The notes beneath the pieces are model-generated. The model saw only the letters and a list, made by a program, of their open reading frames with translations. It made no database searches and was not told where the DNA came from. Positions 34,020-45,595 of a stretch of 64,000 bases of DNA are shown in pieces (position 1 is the stretch's first letter; each line of letters opens with the position of its first letter). Both the position numbers and the translations under genes were made by a program. This DNA comes from Cycas panzhihuaensis (taxonomy: Eukaryota > Cycadophyta), in the NCBI GenBank assembly GCA_023213395.1, contig CM041465.1, positions 158,045,741 through 158,109,740 on the forward strand, in the 5' to 3' direction.

Positions 34020-34966
34020 AACAATAATTGTTGTTTATGTGGATGATATCGCTTATTGGGAATGATGTAGAAGGAATCAAGTGGATCAAAAGTCAACTTC
34101 AAAGAAAAGTTTGAAATGATGATTTAGGTTCACTAAATTATTACTTGGGACCGGAAATAGTTCAACATCAAAACTATGTAACTCGTCCCAAAGTAACTAC
34201 ATCAAAAGTCTACTTGTTCGATTTCGGATGGAAAACGCAATCCATGCACCACTCCCATGGAGACAAATTGCAATCTAACATGAGACAATATGGAAAAGAT
34301 GCCGATGCTACTGCAGACAGTAAATGATGGAAGTCCGATCTACCCGATGACCACCGGACAGACATATCCTACTCAGTAGGACTAATATCAAGGTATATGC
34401 AGAATCCAAAGTTAAGACACTGGCAAGCAGCAAAAAGAATTCTGAGATATCTCAAAGGAACAACAGATCTCAAGTTAGTTTATTCAAAGGGGCATCTAAT
34501 CAAAATCACAGGATACTGCGATTCAGACTGGGCAGGCGACAAAGAACAAAGGAAATCAACAAGTGGTTTTTGTTTTTTCTTGGGAGATTCAGCAATTTCA
34601 TGGTGCAAAGAAAACAAGCCACGTGGCTCTCTCTCTACGAGTAATATAAAGCGACCACATCAAGAACTCCGTGAAGCCATCCGTTAAGACAACTCTTGCT
34701 TGATTTAAATCAACAACAGAAAGAAGCAACTTCTTTAAAGTGTGACAATCAAAGTGCCATCAAGCTGACCAAAAATCCAATTCTGCATGCAAGAACAAAA
34801 CATATTGAAGTTCATCATCACTTTATAAGAGAAAAAGTACGAACAAAGAAATAGATTTGAATATCTTGTCCGACATCCGAACAAGTTGCGATCTTTTGAC
34901 AAAACCTCTTGGAAGAGAAAGACTCAGATATTTGAGAGACAAGATTGGACTTATAGAGATAAAACA
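34020..34966 (+). pseudogene. RT C-terminus and RNase H of the young copia, frame-broken
   Basis: VVYVDDI at 34030-34050 is followed by several shifted segments. The 34397-34687 frame reads HWQAAKRILRYLKGTTDLKL and GYCDSDWAGDKEQRKSTSGF (family VLRYLKGTxxxGL ... DADWAGxxxxRxSTSG). After another shift, [18 protein letters not shown] and [14 protein letters not shown] appear, then DLLTKPLGRERLRYLRDKIG. All RNase H blocks are present but spread over at least three frames. Confidence 0.88.
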
Positions 34967-34977
34967 TTAAGAGGGGG

Positions 34978-35198
34978 TGTTAAGATATAATGTTTTATCT
35001 AGGACAGAAAAAGGGGGTCATGTTAGACCAACCCTTAAAAGCTCTCATGAGATCATGCCACTTGGCAATATTTGAGTGATTGGTTACATTAGTGGTTGTA
35101 ACCAACTCATGACTCTTGTATACTTAAGCAAATTGAATCTCAATAGAAGATCAACTCATTCCTTTCTCAGTTTGTTTCTGATCTGCATTTTTTCAACA
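34978..35198 (+). mobile_element. 3' LTR of the young copia
   Basis: 221 bp; directly preceded by the polypurine tract and followed by ATTCC. Confidence 0.95.
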
Positions 35199-35203
35199 AT
35201 TCC

Positions 35204-37046
35204 TCCAATATATTTCATACCATTTCATCACTGGTACTTCTTGGTGTTTATTTCGTAGGTGACCTTATTGGTTGCAAGGTGGACACTACATATTTTCTCT
35301 AGTTTTCTCTATATAAAGGCATGCTAATTAAACTCTTAAGCATTTAATTTCTTGATTGAGTTGCAATGCTACTAGGATTAAATAGATGGTTGCTATTTCA
35401 AGGCTGCCACTTCTCTTTTCAAAGCCTCCAATTCTAGATTGATTCCCATCTACAATGTATGCTACATAATGAATCTTGATTGTTGAAATTATAATCATTG
35501 TTGAAGATTAGTCTCCATTTACAAATTTATTGTTGAATACTATAATTGCACTCCCACTGGCTAAAAATTGGCTCCTATTTAAAAGTTTGGTCCCATCTGC
35601 ACTATTGATTAGAGATATGCCATCTTCGTATGGGTTTTAAACTTTAGTGTCAGTTCTCATACTTACTCATAATTAATTTATAAGATGCAAGGTTATTTTT
35701 TCCTCTTGAGGAGTTAGTCCTTAGACAAAATACTTCAGAGCAAACATGGGATTGATTAGAGTTGTTAGCTTCATCTTATTTATGATTATCCTCATTCTCT
35801 TATCAAAATCTCTAACTAATTCACCTTGAAATTGATGATTTTTTTCTAGTGCTTGAAAGTTGTCCACAAGATTACACAACTTTTGGAATTGATCCATAAA
35901 CTAGACTTGTATTTGGTTCTATGTTAGATTCTAAGTGGTGATATATTGGTACTAGGATATAGAAACTTTTCATAGGGTTACGAAAAAACTGGGTTTAATC
36001 TCCTCTTGATTTTAGATCCATTTAAATTTTAACATTTTTGAAAATAATGCTAAATGATCTCTTGGATATCCTAATCTATTAAATTGTAAGCAACCAAAAC
36101 CTACACCATTCTTCACAATAACATAAGGACTTGTAGGTTATACCCCACCTAATGGCATAGGATTTCCTATTGATCAACTAGTTGGTGGTATATTGCCTCC
36201 CCCTGATTTTCCTCCTACTCCCATTCTAGAGGTAGCAGTGCCTCCTATTGGTGGTTGGTTACCACCTCCTCTTATATGTGACTATATTACCATTCCTGTT
36301 GGGTTGCTTCCTCTAGGAGTTATGGTATTTGTAATTATTTACTAAATACCATTATATTCCACTAGAGAATTACCTATTGTGCTTCTTTCTTGGAAGGGGC
36401 TACCTCATAGAGTCAGTGGTTAAGGCACTATTAGGCCAATAAATCCTTCAAGCATTGATGTATACAAGGGATTCTTATATTAAGTATAAGGGATCAATTC
36501 CTTAATTATGGGATGGTCCCACCTTCCACTATAAGTGCTCCAATTCTCTAAGGGTATATAGATACTCCTACTTTATGATACATTCAAATTTATAGATATT
36601 TTAAAATCTGACAATGCTGACTATGGACTTCTATTATTTGTAGGGTCTTTTTCCAATGCACACCTTTAATCTCCTTTTAAATTTTTTATTTCTACTTTTT
36701 TTTGGGTTTCTGATTCATAATCTAGGGTTGTTTCCCTAATATCTTTGATTTTGTAGACTTCACATCTTCTTCTTTTTCTTCTAGGGTCAGTGCCTTTTCT
36801 CTTTTTAACCTTGCAGGTGGTCTCCTCTTCACCTGTCTTCTTTGTTGGATTAAGAATCCAAGTCTATAAATTCCTCCCTCTAATTTTCTTATTTGCCCAA
36901 TGATTACCATATTCTTGCCATGTTTCTTTATTTATTTTGGAATCATTCTTAGGTGGCATGGAAAGACCTCGCCTGCGCTTATCCTCTCACATCTATATTA
37001 CTCTATTTATTCCTTAAATTCATATTGAATAACAATAAAACCAATG
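35204..37046 (-). pseudogene. E8 gag-like region
   Basis: On the minus strand the region starts near 36960 with MPPKNDSKINKETWQEYGNH and a basic segment (RRQVKRRPPARLKREKALTL in a shifted frame), followed at about 36320-36080 by Gly/Pro-rich sequence (GGGNQPPIGGTATS) and LGYPRDHLALFSKML. Composition and position next to the right LTR suggest gag; the family is not certain. Many stops. Confidence 0.45.
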
Positions 37047-37677
37047 TGTTTTCCTCTATCTATTTACCAACATTGTTCCCAAATAAGATACAAGAACACA
37101 TATACAACTAGAGAATAAGATGCAAATCATAGTGTGAACCAACTACTTTATATTAATCAAATGAGAACTTCATCTGGATCTCCCATAACCAGATGCAATC
37201 CTAAGAATAATACAAGGTTGGAGGGATCCAAATAGAGAGGAATTAATAAATAATTATACAGACAACAAGATAAAGAAGATCCTAACCTAGTGATGATACA
37301 ACATGAGTATATCTTTTCTACAATAAGAATTATAACTATCTTTTCTATTTGTACAGAACTAACTAATCATTACATCCAAATTAGTTGTAATCCTCTATTA
37401 ATCATAATTATAACTATAATCTCTTAATTAATTGTAATTTGATAATACAATTTAAGTCATGATTATGTTTCTTGATTGTAATCTGGTCCTTGATTACACC
37501 TTCTAACTATAATCTAATCTTTGATTGTGCCTTTTGATTGTAATCCAATCCTTGATTACACCTTTTAATTGCAATCTTGCCTTTGATTACATCTTTCTAT
37601 TATAATACCACTATTGATTGTACCTATTAATATGCTCCTACACTTTGATTTTCTCTTATAAAAAACTATCGCATACA
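37047..37677 (-). mobile_element. LTR of E8 (probable 5' LTR)
   Basis: 631 bp, same orientation and clearly similar to 6051-6641. Starts TGTTTTCCTCTATC and ends TATCGCATACA on the plus strand. Five 31-bp units at 37476-37630 against four in the left LTR explain most of the 40-bp length difference. The PBS has not been identified with confidence. Confidence 0.65.
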
Positions 37678-38150
37678 TATACTTGATCATAGGCTCTAAT
37701 TCTAGTTAATATGTAATTTGCATGAGACATTTTAGTAAATGCAAGATAGAAGTAAAATCTCTTGAGAATATGTAGTAATTCAATAGAAGATAGTAGGGGG
37801 GAGAGAGAGAGAGAGAGAGAGTGAGCTTTCTTAGAAATCTCTTCCTTCTTGTATATCTCATAATGAAATTGAAATGCATATTTATAATAAATAAAAGTAG
37901 TTACAAGTAGTTTATAACCCTACCTATCTTCTTCATCTAATCTCTAACTACCTTAATATAGGCTTATTAGTCTAATTAAGCATTACATTAATTAGAGACT
38001 CTTTAGGGCTATAACTCAATTATTTGCATTACATATTCATACCAAAAGAACCTAGATTTAATTATTTATAGTTATAGTAGATGATATACATAATAATATT
38101 AATCAAATTCTCCCTTCTTTAGGAGAAATTATCCTTTATCAAATTTTCTT
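37678..38150. other. Spacer with (GA)n and a possible antisense LTR edge
   Basis: A GA microsatellite lies at about 37799-37821. A polypurine run on the minus strand (complement of TTCTCCCTTCTTT, near 38110) could mark the inner edge of another antisense LTR, but no partner was found. Confidence 0.35.
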
Positions 38151-39274
38151 ATTTTTTGAAGAAATTAATTCTCACTATGTGGTAGAGCACTTGTATTGTT
38201 TTAAGAACATGATAGCAATTAGAGGTATTAAGAATGAGGTTGACATAAAATATCAACTTTCATGCATGATGAGAGGAGTACCATTAGGATGGTATTAGAA
38301 TCCTAGTGTTGACTAAATGGAATTAGAATGAATGATGAATGAGTTTCAATAAATGGTCTAAAAATTTCAAAGTAACCAATTGGTTACCCAAGCACTTAGA
38401 GATGCCTACTAGAGGCTCAAGGAATCTATATTAGCTTAGAAAGCCAGAGAGAAGTAATCACATAAAACATGTTGAATAGGGAGAAGGTGCCTAAATATAT
38501 TATACAAACATACTTTATAGATGGCTAGATAATAAAATTATGAGATGGGTTAAGGTAGCATCCAATAGAAGCTTTTGATAAAGTAAAGGAGTTGACAATA
38601 AAATTCAAGAAGCAAAGAAATAACAAGGAAGAACTTTCTCAAGATGGTATATTGAAAATATTACAAGAATAAAGGAATTAAGAGTATAAGAATCATTGCA
38701 TGCCATTGGGAAAGCAAAAGGAAATTTAAAGGTAGAAACCATTATGTAATAAATTACAAAATTGAAGTTGGATTTGGCATAGGTCTAGAAAAACCCATGG
38801 AAATAGAAGATAAGCCTAAATACACAAATAACTAAAGGATGGAAATATCTAAAGTATATAAAATAGAGGAGAAGTGGGATTGAATTTAGGAGGCCACCAC
38901 TCACAACCTTAAAAACTATTACTATAATGGACAATAAAATAATATCTAGGGAAGATGTCAAGTTGGATGGCATAAAATCCATTCTACATACTCTAACAAG
39001 GTGGCACCAAATCCATAGAGAAAAAACAAGACCTCTAGGCATTGCATATTCTGCTTAGAGTTTAAACACTAAGGTCCAACTAACCATATGAGAAATCAGG
39101 TAATAACCACACAAATATATGTAGGAAGTATAGTCTTGACATTAATAATATCAAAATTTACCTAAGTAAGGTTAAAACAAGCAATCTAATAATGATTATA
39201 GTGAACCCACCAAACAAATAAATAAACTTATAAACCATGAGTTGACTGAAGGAAAGTCTGGGAAAGGAAGAATG
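38150..39274 (+). pseudogene. E7 gag-like remnant of a gypsy-type element
   Basis: No long open frame survives. A zinc-knuckle trace near 39040-39085 reads CIFCLEFKHxGPTNHM: C-x2-C-x4-H followed by His where the last Cys is expected. It lies just upstream of the protease, as usual for gag. Upstream A-rich coding-like sequence (QEAKK, NNKEEL pieces) supports gag weakly. Confidence 0.5.
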
Positions 39275-40312
39275 AAACCATCTAAATCCAAAAGTAGAGA
39301 TGGATAATTTTATGGAAATTAAGAAGGTCTCGTAAGACATTACCAAGGAATCTAAAGTTGGTGGACATACACCACTAAAACCTAAAATCAAATAGCTTTA
39401 TAAAAAAAGCTGATCACTTAGGCTAAGCTTGGTACCTAACCCATACCAAGGGGAAAAAATAATAAGAAAGCTAGAGACCATGAATACATTTATTAGTATA
39501 ACAGACAATGACATCTTAAGCAATGTGGAGCCACTCAAGTATTTAGCATAATGAATAGAGTTAACAATGCTATGAATAAAAAGTATCCAATGGTCGAAAT
39601 AGGTGAGGGAATGGCTCAAAATGTTACTAAAATCCTTCTACTAATTGACAAAGATCCCAAAGTCACTATGGAAGTGCTTGATGAAACCATTGAGGTGATG
39701 ATTACAGATGGTGGCTCAATATTAAACATGCCTCTAGAACATACTTGGAGATGGTTAGAATGTCCTCAAACTAACATAATTATATATTCCATAAAACCAT
39801 CCAAATCCAAATTTAGAGATGAATCATTTTATGGCAATTAAAAAGGCCCCATAAGACACTACAAAGGAATCTAAAGTTGGTGGACATACACCACCAAAAC
39901 CTAAAATTAAGTTGGTTTATATAAAGAGGTGATCACTTAGGCTAAGTTAGGTAACTAATCCCTACCAAGGGGAGAAAATAATAAAAAAGCTAGAGCCCAT
40001 AAATCCATTTGCTAGTATAACAGACAATGACATCCCAAGAATCGTGGATCTACTTAAGTATTTGGCATATTGACTAGAGTTAATGATGCTATGAATGAAA
40101 ATTATCCAATGGTTGGAATAAGTGAGGGAATGGCACAAAATATTAATAAAATCCTACCACTAATCAATAGAGACCCCAAAGCCACTATGGAAATGATTAA
40201 AGAAACCATTGAGGTGATGACTATAGATGGTGGATCAATACTAAACATGTTTCCAGAGTATAGTTAGAGATGTTTCGAATGTCCTCAACTAAACACAACC
40301 ATATATTCTATC
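39275..40312 (+). repeat. 519-bp tandem duplication inside the E7 protease region
   Basis: Unit 1 is 39275-39793, unit 2 39794-40312. Both begin AAACCATC(T/C)AAATCC and contain GGTGGACATACACCAC, TCACTTAGGCTAAG, ATAACAGACAATGACATC and the GATGGTGG(C/A)TCAATA(T/C)TAAACATG protease block. Divergence is appreciable (around 15%), so this duplication predates the 4.5-kb one. Confidence 0.85.
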
Positions 40313-40636
40313 AAGCTAGCTAATGAAATATAAGTGCAAACCTTGGGTGTCATTCTAAATCTAAAAGTCAATGCCATTAAAATTTCCATACATCTAGAGT
40401 TCATAATGATTTAGATGGTGGAAGAAGAGATATTATCTCTAACATCATTGGTAAGGCGATGGCTATACGATAACGAGCACCTCCAAAATTGGAATTATAT
40501 AATATTTACTTTACCACATGATGGAAGACTAATATTATTATCAATGATGACTAAACATAATACAATTAAAATAATACTAGATGAAGGACCAACTATTGTA
40601 ATTAAAAAAAAAAAAAATAATGTCAATATCATATGA
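39551..40636 (+). pseudogene. E7 aspartic protease remnant (duplicated active-site region)
   Basis: Open piece 39551-39841 reads NNAMNKKYPMVEIGEGMAQN and IEVMITDGGSILNMPLEHTW; piece 40070-40267 repeats it as IEVMTIDGGSILNMFPE. After a stop, SIKLANE and VQTLGVILNLKVNAIKISIH and, in 40415-40636, LTSLVRRWLYDNEHLQNWNY with TLPHDGR complete a gypsy retropepsin plan (DxGSxxNxL ... PLGxLxxVxVxI ... xxLLGRxWL). The active site is Asp-Gly-Gly rather than Asp-Thr/Ser-Gly. Reverse transcriptase was not found downstream. Confidence 0.65.
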
Positions 40637-41056
40637 TGAAATGGTATCATATAGAGTTATGGTAGAGGTTGCCATGATTCATAACCTATGCATAAAGTAA
40701 CTAAACTACTATGGAGATCTTCATCACTATTTAAACTCTAAGGGAAGTGATATGAGTACATACTTAATAAATTGGTTACAAGGATCATATGAATTAAATG
40801 GACCTAAGGATGGTTGTTACAATATGAGAATTATTTTGAATGATAATCAGAGTTAACGATTTTAAAAGTCTAAATAATCATCAAAATAAGAGGGGTCATT
40901 ATCATGAGAATAGTAAAGTCAAATACTTAAGCATAGTAAATGATGAGAAAGGCCATAAAGAAAACAACATATATTTTATCAACCATAATTTTACAAGCTA
41001 TAGTGACAAATTGGTAGATCAATCAAGGGGAAATGATAGGAAACCAATAAAGTAAA

Positions 41057-42349
41057 TCATAAAAAAAAATGGTAAAGGGCATGGAATAACTATTATGCTA
41101 AGACACCATAACTTAAAAATGAGGACCTAGTAAGGCAATATGACAACAAATTCCAAATGTATTATGGAGAGTTAAACACACATTAGATTATGTCCTAAAG
41201 GATTAGAGAGTTATATAAAGATGGCTTTATCTAGTTAATGAAATTTCTAAGCCAATGAATTCTTGAAGAGGGTAGCAGATTCAAACCCTACTGCAATTAG
41301 GATGGAAATTTTCTTCCCCAAAGCTAGCCAATGAAGTGTACCCTAATGTGTTGCATAAGTCACAAACAACTACAATTATCTTGATATCTTGAATCCTTAA
41401 TTCCATTCCATCATATATAAAAGAATATACAAAAGAAATAAAAACCACCAAAATCAACTATAACTCCTATCTTTTGACTAAAATGACTAGAAATTATGAT
41501 GTAATTAAGCTAAATAATTGGAGGAGGGTTAGTTAAGCCAATATTACAAGTATTCTAGTGTAAAAAGCCAATTATCCCAAGGAACTATTCTAGAATGGTA
41601 TGAGGAAGAGTCATCATTAATTATTATAAATAGTATACATGGGAGAAATCAACTAAATATTCTAAGCACAATTTAAAAATGTAAAGTTTAATGGATAGTT
41701 CCTAAACTCTTCGCTTTAGGAATAACTTGAGAAATAATGTGACTTTGACAATAAGGAAATGAAAATAGAGGTTAAAAAAAAAATCCTAGGAATATATTGT
41801 GGAAAGAATACAAAGTTACAAAGAGTAAGGGTTTGAAGGATTTTCCTAATAGAATTATATAAAACTGATTAAAAATTTATTACCTTGGTAGATATAAATT
41901 GTTTGAATAGTTCCCAATCATTCTAGTGAATGGTTTCATGATATTCAATCAATAAGAAGTATTCTAATAGCATTTAGTAGTGTTATTACCTAACCATACC
42001 ATCCTAAGAAGGCAATAAGAAAAATTTCAACTACTCATAAGCATTTCCAAGTAAGAATTTGACATTTCATTATATTGTAAAGATTATGAACAATTTGACC
42101 TCCTGTAATTCTAAGTGCTTTAGCAGAGTTTTAATTAGGGAAATGTAACACTGATATTGAAGAGTCATATTTCCCATGATTGCTAGAAGAATATATCCTA
42201 ATGTTAAATGATTTTAAGACAACTATTATTAGGGGAAGGATTGAATAAATATATGCAACTCTTGCTATTATATTGGAACATGAATATAATAAAAAATAAT
42301 CATAAGATTAATAACCCAAAATCTACATAGGTTAGAGATTTCTATTGGA
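41057..42349. other. Unassigned sequence in duplication unit 1
   Basis: No recognised domain; short open pieces such as 40840-41055 (71 codons, no family) appear in both units (45380-45595). The equivalent stretch of unit 2 is 45596-46890. Confidence 0.4.
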
Positions 42350-42686
42350 TGTAATATCTAATTACATATTAAACCCCTTTCACACACTCTCATGTATTAT
42401 TTAAATTTTATATTGTTAGTCAACTTAATATGTGTGCTACCTTGATAAATATTTTAACATATAAAAGTTGACCTTGGGGGTTTTCATATGTGATGATATA
42501 TTCTACAAATATGTAGCAAATTATTTCTAATAAATTAAAGTTAGCTTATTCTTCTACTAGTTCTTTATGTTTTATCCTTATACATGCTTTATTCTTTTGT
42601 GTTAATTGATCTATCTTTCACTCATCTCATTTTTCATTGTTACCTATTGTTGGGTCCACTATTATTGCTTCTATTTTAGACCAACA
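42350..42686 (+). mobile_element. E4 5' LTR, copy in unit 1
   Basis: 337 bp, starts TGTAATATCTAATTAC and ends TTTTAGACCAACA, similar to the LTR at 29827-30144 (TGTAATACCTAATTAT). The PBS array follows. The matching LTR at the far end of E4 was not found. Confidence 0.7.
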
Positions 42687-42689
42687 ATA

Positions 42690-42800
42690 TGCTATTAGAG
42701 CTTCAACTCCAATCCAATAATTTGGTATTAGAGTTATACCATAATCCAACATTATGGTATCAGAGTAATACCATAATCTAACATTGTGGTATCAGAGCCC
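42690..42800 (+). promoter_or_regulatory. Four PBS-like motifs at 32-33 bp spacing (unit 1)
   Basis: TGCTATTAGAGC (42690), TGGTATTAGAG (42723), TGGTATCAGAG (42755) and TGGTATCAGAGCCC (42787) follow the LTR. All resemble the initiator-Met tRNA primer-binding site TGGTATCAGAGC. The intervening sequence (ATAATC(C/T)AACATT) is also repeated, so this is a 32-bp tandem array. Confidence 0.8.
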
Positions 42801-43304
42801 AAGATTCAATTCTTAAGGACAAATTTTTTAGAGCCTATTTTTCATATTTTTAAAGCCACTTTTTATACTATTTCAAGAACCATCTAAGTGCCTTTTAGTG
42901 ACCTATAAAATTTGAGATAGTTTTGGAGCTAATGATTGAATTTTTCAAAGGGTTATTTTACTACTATTTTTTAAAGAATTTAGCATTGATATATGATGCT
43001 TTTATTATTAATTTTAAAGTTATTTAAGAGGCTATTATTTTATAAATTTATGATATTTTTTTGGGATTGCTTTATGCAAAGTTATGAAGTATTTTAGAGT
43101 TGTTATGAAGCTACAACATACGAGTTTTTATGGCCAAAAAATACTATCAGTCTCAAGAAAATGTTCCTTTTGTGATTATTTTAAGTGCATGTGGGATCCC
43201 AAAACAATGTTATATGTAGGTAGTTTATGAAGGTTACAAGCATAGTTTTTGAGTTATTTTATAGAGAAAAAAGATGGAGTAGACTAGTAACAGCTACATG
43301 CCTA

Positions 43305-43810
43305 ATCTATTAGAATTTATAATTACACTACGATACCATATTAGAAATGTAGAGTAATACAACAAAATTTTAAGATGCAAATATAATAGAAGGATAATAT
43401 CATGAGTTATGTATATATATAAAGGATAAATATAAATGTGAAGTAAATAATACATCAACAATACAGTAAATAGTTACCATAAGAAAGACATCAAGATTTA
43501 TACATGGAAAACTCAATGTAGAAAAAACCATAGGAGATGGTGGAGTTGGGACTTCTTTTAATGATCAGAATAAGTACATCTCCTATCTTAATCCTTTCTC
43601 AAGTTCTCAAGTAGTATATGTATACATTTATATTGATGTTCACCTCATGAGTAGACTATAGTTTCTCTTGAGCCTTTAAATTATCCAATAATATCTTTAT
43701 ATGTATATGTGCGATCTCACATATCTCAATGTATGTGATTAGTAGGATTGTATATGTGTTATATCTTCTAATATTAAATATTACATATGTAATTAAATCA
43801 CATATTTCAA
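43305..43810 (-). mobile_element. E6 3' LTR, copy in unit 1
   Basis: Begins TATTAGAATTTATAATTACAC and ends ATTTCAACA, followed by TCCCCCCTTAATG, a polypurine tract on the minus strand. It is the duplicated copy of 47843-48347. Confidence 0.8.
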
Positions 43811-44315
43811 CATCCCCCCTTAATGTTTAATATATTTGAATCTTAATCTCCATCTTTATGGTTCATCCCTTAGTCCTCAACCTATATACTAGATCCTGTA
43901 GCTTGTATTTATATCATGTATCACTTGTAACCTATAAATATCTATATCATCCATTATCAATCATCCATCTTCTTGTCTCCTGCAAGTATTAACCTACATA
44001 TTTGTAATCATCAACCTATATGTAGTAAATTATATATAGTCATCTGTAATTAGTAGTGATTATCTATGAACAATCAACCTATAAATATCATCTATCATCA
44101 TTCACCTACATCAATATCAATAATATATAAAGTATTTTCCTGAATATTTTTATATCTTCACCTGTATAGCTTCTTTTATCATTTTGTTAACTATTCATTA
44201 AATCAACAAATAAATAAATTAATTCCTAAGTCCATATAAAATAATAACCATCTATCAAAATACATAGGTAACTAGCCTTTATAATTGCTAGTTCTCTAGG
44301 TAATTACTTTAGATA

Positions 44316-44445
44316 TGTTGGAATATGTTAATATACTAACTAATATTAATGTGTGGTAATTTATATATAGATAATATTGGTGGGATATTCGTAAGCTGAC
44401 AGATGTAATTCCTATTATTTAGGACACTTTACATCTATAAATATA
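44316..44445 (+). mobile_element. Truncated E5 LTR (first 130 bp) ending at the duplication join
   Basis: Starts TGTTGGAATATGTTAATATAC, directly after AGATA (the E5 target site), and stops at the unit boundary. This copy keeps TG where the full E5 LTRs have TA. Confidence 0.9.
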
Positions 44446-44951
44446 AAGTTGGTTTATATAAAGAGGTGATCACTTAGGCTAAGTTAGGTAACTAATCCCT
44501 ACCAAGGGGAGAAAATAATAAAAAAGCTAGAGCCCATAAATCCATTTGCTAGTATAACAGACAATGACATCCCAAGAATCGTGGATCTACTTAAGTATTT
44601 AGCATACTGACTAGAGTTAATGATGCTATGAATGAAAATTATCCAATGGTTGGAATACGTGAGGGAATGGCACAAAATAGTAATAAAATCCTACCACTAA
44701 TCAATAGAGACCCCAAAGCCACTATGGAAATGATTAAAGAAACCATTGAGGTGATGATTATAGATGGTGGATCAATACTAAACATTTTTCCAGAGTATAG
44801 TTAGAGATGTTTTGAATGTCCTCAACTAAACACAACCATATATTCTATCAAGCTAGCTAATGAAATATAAGTGCAAACCTTGGGTGTCATTCTAAATCTA
44901 AAAGTCAATGCCATTAAAATTTCCATACATCTAGAGTTCATAGTGATTTAG

Positions 44952-45595
44952 ATGGTGGAAGGAGAGATATTATCTCTAACATCATTGGTAAGGCGATGGC
45001 TATACAATAACAAGCACCTCCAAAATTGGAATTATATAATATTTACTTTACCACATGATGGAAGAACAATATTATTATCAATGATGACTAAACATAATAC
45101 AATTAAAATAATACTAGATGAAGGACCAACTATTATAATTAAAAAAAAGAAAAATAATAATGTCAATATCATATGATGAAATGGTATCATATAGAGTTAT
45201 GGTAGAGGTTGCCATGATTCATAACCTATGCATAAAGTAACTAAACTACTATGGAGATCTTCATCACTATTTAAACTCTAAGGGAAGTGATATGAGTACA
45301 TACTTAATAAATTGGTTACAAGGATTATATGAATTAAATGGACCTAAGGATGGTTGTTACAATATGAGAATTATTTCGAATGATAATCAGAGTTAATGAT
45401 TTTAAAAGTCTAAATAATCATCAAAATAAGAAGGGTCATTATCATGAGAATAGTAAAGTCAAATACTTGAGCATAGTAAATGATGAGAAAGGCTATAAAG
45501 AAAACAACATATATTTTATCAACCATAATTTTACAAGTTATAGTGACAAATTGGTAGATCAATCAAGGGGAAATGATAGGAAACCAATAAAGTAA
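44952..45595 (+). pseudogene. E7 protease remnant, copy in unit 2
   Basis: Duplicate of 40415-41055, with MVEGEILSLTSLVRRWLYNN and a second open piece of 71 codons (45380-45595) beginning MIIRVNDFKSLNNHQNKKGH. The active-site block of this unit is at about 44757-44785 (IDGGSILNIF). It differs from unit 1 at scattered, mainly transition, positions. Confidence 0.65.

Larger units (their letters stand above)
32411..35198 (+). mobile_element. Young deletion-derivative Ty1/copia element
   Basis: 2,788 bp. Two 221-bp LTRs (32411-32631, 34978-35198) appear identical base for base, beginning TGTTAAGATATAATG and ending TTTTTTCAACA. They are flanked by the target duplication ATTCC (32406-32410, 35199-35203). 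The PBS TGGTATCAGAGC is intact at 32632-32643 and the polypurine tract AAGAGGGGGTG lies at 34967-34977. The interior retains part of gag, RT and RNase H but lacks protease and integrase. It cannot move by itself, so recent movement must have used proteins from another copia element (inference). It interrupts the older E8 interior. Confidence 0.95.

Noticed and set aside
40840-41055. 71-codon open frame repeated at 45380-45595 as a conserved small gene
   Set aside because: Its conservation is explained by the recent tandem duplication; it has no motif and lies in a gypsy remnant.
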